Below, piece by piece: positions 16,165-18,898 of a DNA stretch of 18,898 nt. Below the pieces are notes generated by a model. The model was not told the DNA's origin and did no database searches. It saw only the letters and a list, made by a program, of their open reading frames with translations. Position 1 is the stretch's first letter. Each line of letters starts with the position of its first letter. The position numbers and the translations under genes are program-made. The stretch is from SZUA-521 sp041738285 (GTDB taxonomy: Bacteria; Pseudomonadota; Gammaproteobacteria; Pseudomonadales; Azotimanducaceae), in contig JBGSQB010000217.1 in assembly GCA_041738285.1 (NCBI GenBank), positions 1 through 18,898 on the forward strand. The letters run 5' to 3'.

Positions 16165-16869
16165 GTGAGTCGTCATATTTCAGAACAGTACGATGCCGAG
16201 CTCGAGTTGGTACGTCGCCGCTTCATGGAGATGGGCGGACTCGTCGAGCAGCAGATGCGCGACGCCGTTCAGGCGCTCGTCACCCACGATAGCGCACTCG
16301 GCGCTCAAGTGCGTAAGCAGGATCACGAGGTGAACCGCTACGAGGTGAGCCTCGATGAGCAGTGCATTCACATCATCGCCCGGCGACAGCCGACGGCGAG
16401 CGACCTGCGACTCCTGGTCACGATCATGAAGGCGAGCACGGACCTGGAGCGCATCGGCGACGAGGCCGACCGCATTGCACGCATGGCGATTTCCGCAGCG
16501 GGACACGAACTACCACAGAACCACTACGACGAGATCCGCCGCATCTTCGATCTGGTCGCCAAGATGGTGGCCGCGGCCCTGGATGCGGTGGCGCGACTCG
16601 ATACCGCTGAGGCCCTGAATCAGATCGCGGCGGACAAGAACGTCGACAATGCATACCACGACGCGATCGCCCAGCTCGCCCGCCAGATGGCCCTGCATCC
16701 AGACACCGTCGAGCAGACGCTTGCGACGATCTGGGCCGCGCGCGCGCTGGAGCGAATCGGCGATCACGCTAAGAACATATCCGAGTACGTGCTCTACCTG
16801 GTCAAGGGCAAGGACATCAGGCACCTGCCCAAAGGCAGCTTCGCGAAAGAATCACCGCTGCCCGAATAG
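16165..16869 (+). CDS. phoU: Phosphate signalling regulator PhoU
   Basis: A cytoplasmic negative regulator that connects Pst transport with PhoR, keeping the regulon off when phosphate is sufficient. The 234-residue all-helical protein has the two PhoU repeats with their metal-binding motifs: TDLERIGDEADRIA (92-105) and RALERIGDHAKNISEYV (193-209). The length is typical. The start is GTG at 16165, with a strong GAGGAGGAG upstream. It is the last gene of the phosphate operon and ends six bases before the stop of a convergent SDR gene. Confidence 0.96.
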   Translation: MSRHISEQYDAELELVRRRFMEMGGLVEQQMRDAVQALVTHDSALGAQVRKQDHEVNRYEVSLDEQCIHIIARRQPTASDLRLLVTIMKASTDLERIGDEADRIARMAISAAGHELPQNHYDEIRRIFDLVAKMVAAALDAVARLDTAEALNQIAADKNVDNAYHDAIAQLARQMALHPDTVEQTLATIWAARALERIGDHAKNISEYVLYLVKGKDIRHLPKGSFAKESPLPE

Positions 16870-16875
16870 CCTTGC

Positions 16876-17661
16876 TCAGCGCCGACCGAGCGGCGCCGTG
16901 TTGAGGTGCGCGCCGCCATCGAGAATGAGCGTCTCGCCGGTCACAACGTCCGCGCCGGCAACGAAGTAGAGGATCGCCTCGGCCACCGTGTCCGGTGTGG
17001 TCGTCAACCGCAAGGGCGTCGTTTCCTCGAGATACTGTTTGGTGCGGTCGTACGTCTGCGCCCCCATGCCTTCCCGCAGCCAGTCGCCCTGGATGAATCC
17101 GGGACACACCGCGTTGACGCGCACCTCAGGCCCGAGACTGCGCGCCAGGGACAGCGTCATGGTTACGAGCGCGCCTTTGGATGCCGCATAGGCAATCGAA
17201 CTGCCGACCCCCATGATTGCCGCGATCGAAGCGACGTTGACGATACTGCCGCGTCCGCCGCGCTTCATGGCGCCATGCACCGCACGCGTCATCTGGTAGG
17301 CACCGACGGTGTTTACCGAGTAGATGTCCAGAAAATCCTGTCGCGTGAGACCTTCGAGGTCGTCATGGCGACAGAACTTGGTGGTGCCCGCGTTGTTCAC
17401 CAGCGCATCGATGCGGCCCCACTTGTCGTCCGCAGCTGCCGCCATGCGTCGACAGTCGGCATCTTCGGCAACGTTTGCCTTGATGACGAGCGTTTCGACG
17501 CCGAACGCCTCACACGCCGTCCGCGTGGCACGCGCGCCCGATTCGTTGCTCGAGTAGTTGATGACCACGTGGCAACCACGCTCGGCGAGTTGTCGCGCGC
17601 ACGCAGCGCCAACGCCCGACGATGAACCGGTGATGATCGCAACGCCACCTTCGATGTCCAT
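16876..17661 (-). CDS. Short-chain dehydrogenase/reductase (classical SDR)
   Basis: A 261-residue NAD(P)-dependent oxidoreductase of the classical SDR family. It has the cofactor glycine motif TGSSSGVG (11-18), NNAG (89-92) and catalytic Asn117, Ser145, Tyr158 and Lys162 (YAASK). The C-terminal GGAHLN follows the usual ILDGG. The substrate cannot be told. FabG-like 3-oxoacyl reductases and sugar or steroid dehydrogenases share this pattern, and annotation as FabG would be a guess. ATG at 17661 has AAGGAG six bases upstream. The gene converges on phoU and lies 18 bases behind a possible small membrane-protein gene. Confidence 0.92.
   Translation of the reverse strand: MDIEGGVAIITGSSSGVGAACARQLAERGCHVVINYSSNESGARATRTACEAFGVETLVIKANVAEDADCRRMAAAADDKWGRIDALVNNAGTTKFCRHDDLEGLTRQDFLDIYSVNTVGAYQMTRAVHGAMKRGGRGSIVNVASIAAIMGVGSSIAYAASKGALVTMTLSLARSLGPEVRVNAVCPGFIQGDWLREGMGAQTYDRTKQYLEETTPLRLTTTPDTVAEAILYFVAGADVVTGETLILDGGAHLNTAPLGRR
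16879..16896. terminator. Possible hairpin between convergent phoU and SDR
   Basis: GCGCCG (16879-16884) pairs perfectly with CGGCGC (16891-16896) over a six-base loop. It starts one base inside the SDR coding end and ten bases after the phoU stop. No T-rich tract follows on either strand, so termination is only suggested. Confidence 0.3.
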
Positions 17662-17679
17662 CAGCTGCTCCTTCGCTGG

Positions 17680-17919
17680 TTACTGTTCGCGCTCATCGAG
17701 AAACGCAAAGCTGACGAACGTCGCCAGTAGCGTGCTGATCAGCGTGGCAGGCCACGGCGCCAGCGCAGCGACCACGACGACGCAGACCCAGCCCGGCACC
17801 AACATCAATCGTGCGCGCCGATACTCCGTGGCCGATCGACGCAGTCGCGGATGACTGCGATCGGCCGACAGTCGCCGCTGCCTAACTTCGTCCCATTGCA
17901 CTACCATGCGGCGCTGCAT
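17680..17919 (-). CDS. Possible small membrane protein, unrecognised
   Basis: A 79-residue open frame with an Arg-rich N-terminal tail (about 1-37) and a hydrophobic stretch (about 38-73, LMLVPGWVCVVVVAALAPWP then TLISTLLATFVSFAFL). The stretch is enough for one long or two short membrane helices, ending with acidic DEREQ. The positive tail agrees with a cytoplasmic N-terminus. I do not recognise a family. It ends 18 bases before the SDR start on the same strand, which fits a two-gene unit. There is no good ribosome-binding site before ATG at 17919, or before the next ATG at 17907, so the start is unsure and the gene could be spurious. Confidence 0.5.
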   Translation of the reverse strand: MQRRMVVQWDEVRQRRLSADRSHPRLRRSATEYRRARLMLVPGWVCVVVVAALAPWPATLISTLLATFVSFAFLDEREQ

Positions 17920-17976
17920 CGCGAACTCGACGTTTCCGTTACGCAGACCCTATCACGATCGGCCGTGTTTCAACCG

Positions 17977-17983
17977 ACAGGAG
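17977..17983 (+). promoter_or_regulatory. Ribosome-binding site of the rightmost SDR
   Basis: ACAGGAG sits five bases before ATG at 17989 and decides this start. The frame is open further upstream, but that part overlaps the divergent small gene and lacks SDR sequence. Confidence 0.65.
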
Positions 17984-17988
17984 TGCCC

Positions 17989-18771
17989 ATGACGCCCTCG
18001 ATCTTCGACCTCTCCGGGAAAGTCGCCCTCATCACCGGCGGCAACGGCGGCATCGGTCTTGGCATGGCCGAAGGCTTGGCGGGCGCAGGCGCGGAAGTCG
18101 CTATCTGGGGCACCAACGCGGACAAGAATGCCGCGGCCCTCGAGCGCCTGTCCGCGTACGGGCCAAAGGTCAGCGCGCATTCGTGCAATGTTGCCGAGGC
18201 AGATCAGGTGGCCGAAGCATTCGCCGCCACGCTGTCCCGTCACGGACGGGTGGACGCCTGCTTCGCCAATGCTGGCATTGGCGGGCGCAGCACGGCATTC
18301 GACGAGATGCCGTTCGAGGAGTGGCGCCGGGTAATGGCGGTCAATCTCGACGGGGTCTACCACACCTTCCATCACGCAACCGGTCACATGCGCGAGCGTG
18401 CGGCACACGGTGATCCCGGTGGCCGGTTGATCGCAACGGCCAGCCTCGCCGCGATCTCCGGCCAGGCTCGCGGCGAGCACTACGCTGCCACCAAGGGCGC
18501 ACTGGTTTCGATGATCAAGGCGCTCGCGGTGGAGTATGCGCGCATTGGCGTAACCGCACACACGATCTTGCCCGGCTGGATCGGCACACAGATGACGGAA
18601 GGTGCTTTCTCGAACCCCAAGTTCGTCGACAACGTGTTGAAGCGCGTGCCGAGCCGCCGTTGGGGCACCCCGGCCGACTTCGCCGGCATTGCCGTATACA
18701 TCATGAGCGACGCCAGCGCCTATCACACGGCCGATACGTTTCTCATCGATGGCGGCTACTATGCGTTCTAG
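17989..18771 (+). CDS. Short-chain dehydrogenase/reductase (classical SDR)
   Basis: A 260-residue NAD(P)-dependent oxidoreductase. It has the cofactor motif TGGNGGIG (16-23), ANAG (93-96, the NNAG position with Ala first) and the catalytic set Asn119, Ser152, Tyr165 and Lys169 (YAATK). The C-terminal IDGGYYAF matches the family's usual DGG-containing end. Residues before the Rossmann fold (MTPSIFDLSGK) are normal for SDRs with a FDLSGKVALITG start. The substrate is unknown. It is divergent from the other SDR unit, with 69 bases between it and the possible small membrane gene. It differs enough from the minus-strand SDR that recent duplication is unlikely. Confidence 0.92.
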   Translation: MTPSIFDLSGKVALITGGNGGIGLGMAEGLAGAGAEVAIWGTNADKNAAALERLSAYGPKVSAHSCNVAEADQVAEAFAATLSRHGRVDACFANAGIGGRSTAFDEMPFEEWRRVMAVNLDGVYHTFHHATGHMRERAAHGDPGGRLIATASLAAISGQARGEHYAATKGALVSMIKALAVEYARIGVTAHTILPGWIGTQMTEGAFSNPKFVDNVLKRVPSRRWGTPADFAGIAVYIMSDASAYHTADTFLIDGGYYAF

Positions 18772-18802
18772 TGTGGTGTCCCGCAGATATCTTTACTTCC
18801 TG

Positions 18803-18898
18803 CGCGACTGTCCGGCTATAGCCCGCGGCGCCGTCGCGCAGGCGTGGCTTGCGTCACGTCAAGCGACGGCAACAAAGGGATACGGCCGGACAGCCGCG
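18803..18898. repeat. Long imperfect palindrome after the last gene
   Basis: The arms CTGTCCGGC (18808-18816) and GCCGGACAG (18885-18893) are perfect inverted repeats. They extend outward by CGCG at 18803-18806 against CGCG at 18895-18898 and inward by partial pairing. An inner pair follows: GCCGTCGC (18830-18837) with GCGACGGC (18863-18870), and a small CTTG/CAAG stem lies inside it. It starts 31 bases after the SDR stop and may continue past the window edge. It could end transcription or be an intergenic repeat element; no U-tract is seen. Confidence 0.6.

Noticed and set aside
16876..18771. Tandem duplication of the two SDR genes
   Set aside because: They are on opposite strands, and their sequences share only the family motifs.

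Overview
The window is GC-rich, densely coded and reads as ordinary chromosome from a gammaproteobacterium. The evidence is a two-ExbB TonB operon with a DUF3450 protein, of the kind I know from Vibrio, Shewanella and relatives, and a Pst phosphate transporter that, from memory, resembles the Pseudomonas type (PstS of about 323 residues with very long PstC and PstA). There is no rRNA, tRNA, CRISPR, transposase, integrase or phage gene.

Left half, minus strand (6015 down to 164): a compact run DUF3450 protein - large ExbB - small ExbB - ExbD - TonB - TPR protein - riboflavin synthase. Most junctions overlap or are separated by a few bases, so this is probably one transcript. The first six genes should form a proton-motive-force driven machine that energises outer-membrane TonB-dependent receptors. 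Riboflavin synthase (ribE) sits at the tail, 23 bases after the TPR gene, and a 91-base imperfect palindrome (40-130) follows it. Upstream is a 357-base gene-free stretch, then a dienelactone-hydrolase-family gene on the same strand.

Right half, plus strand (7123-16869): a phosphate-starvation locus. A good Pho box (15/18 to the E. coli consensus) with a correctly spaced -10 precedes an OprO/OprP-like porin. It is followed by phoB, phoR, pstS, pstC, pstA, pstB and phoU, linked by overlapping stop/start codons or very short gaps. A weaker Pho-box-like site lies just before phoB. Together these genes cover phosphate entry through the outer membrane, capture in the periplasm, ATP-driven import, and sensing and feedback (PhoR, PhoU). 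PstC carries a periplasmic domain of roughly 370 residues with WD/YVTN-like repeats, and PstA carries a periplasmic insertion of roughly 240 residues with a coiled coil.

Right end: a short-chain dehydrogenase (SDR) gene converges on phoU, a possible 79-residue membrane protein lies just upstream of it on the same strand, and a second SDR gene is divergent on the plus strand. A second long imperfect palindrome (about 18803 to the window edge) follows the last gene.

I found no clearly new system. The most useful observations are the two long palindromes at the ends, the Pho-box architecture, the continuous phoBR-pst operon, and the large extracytoplasmic domains on both Pst permeases.
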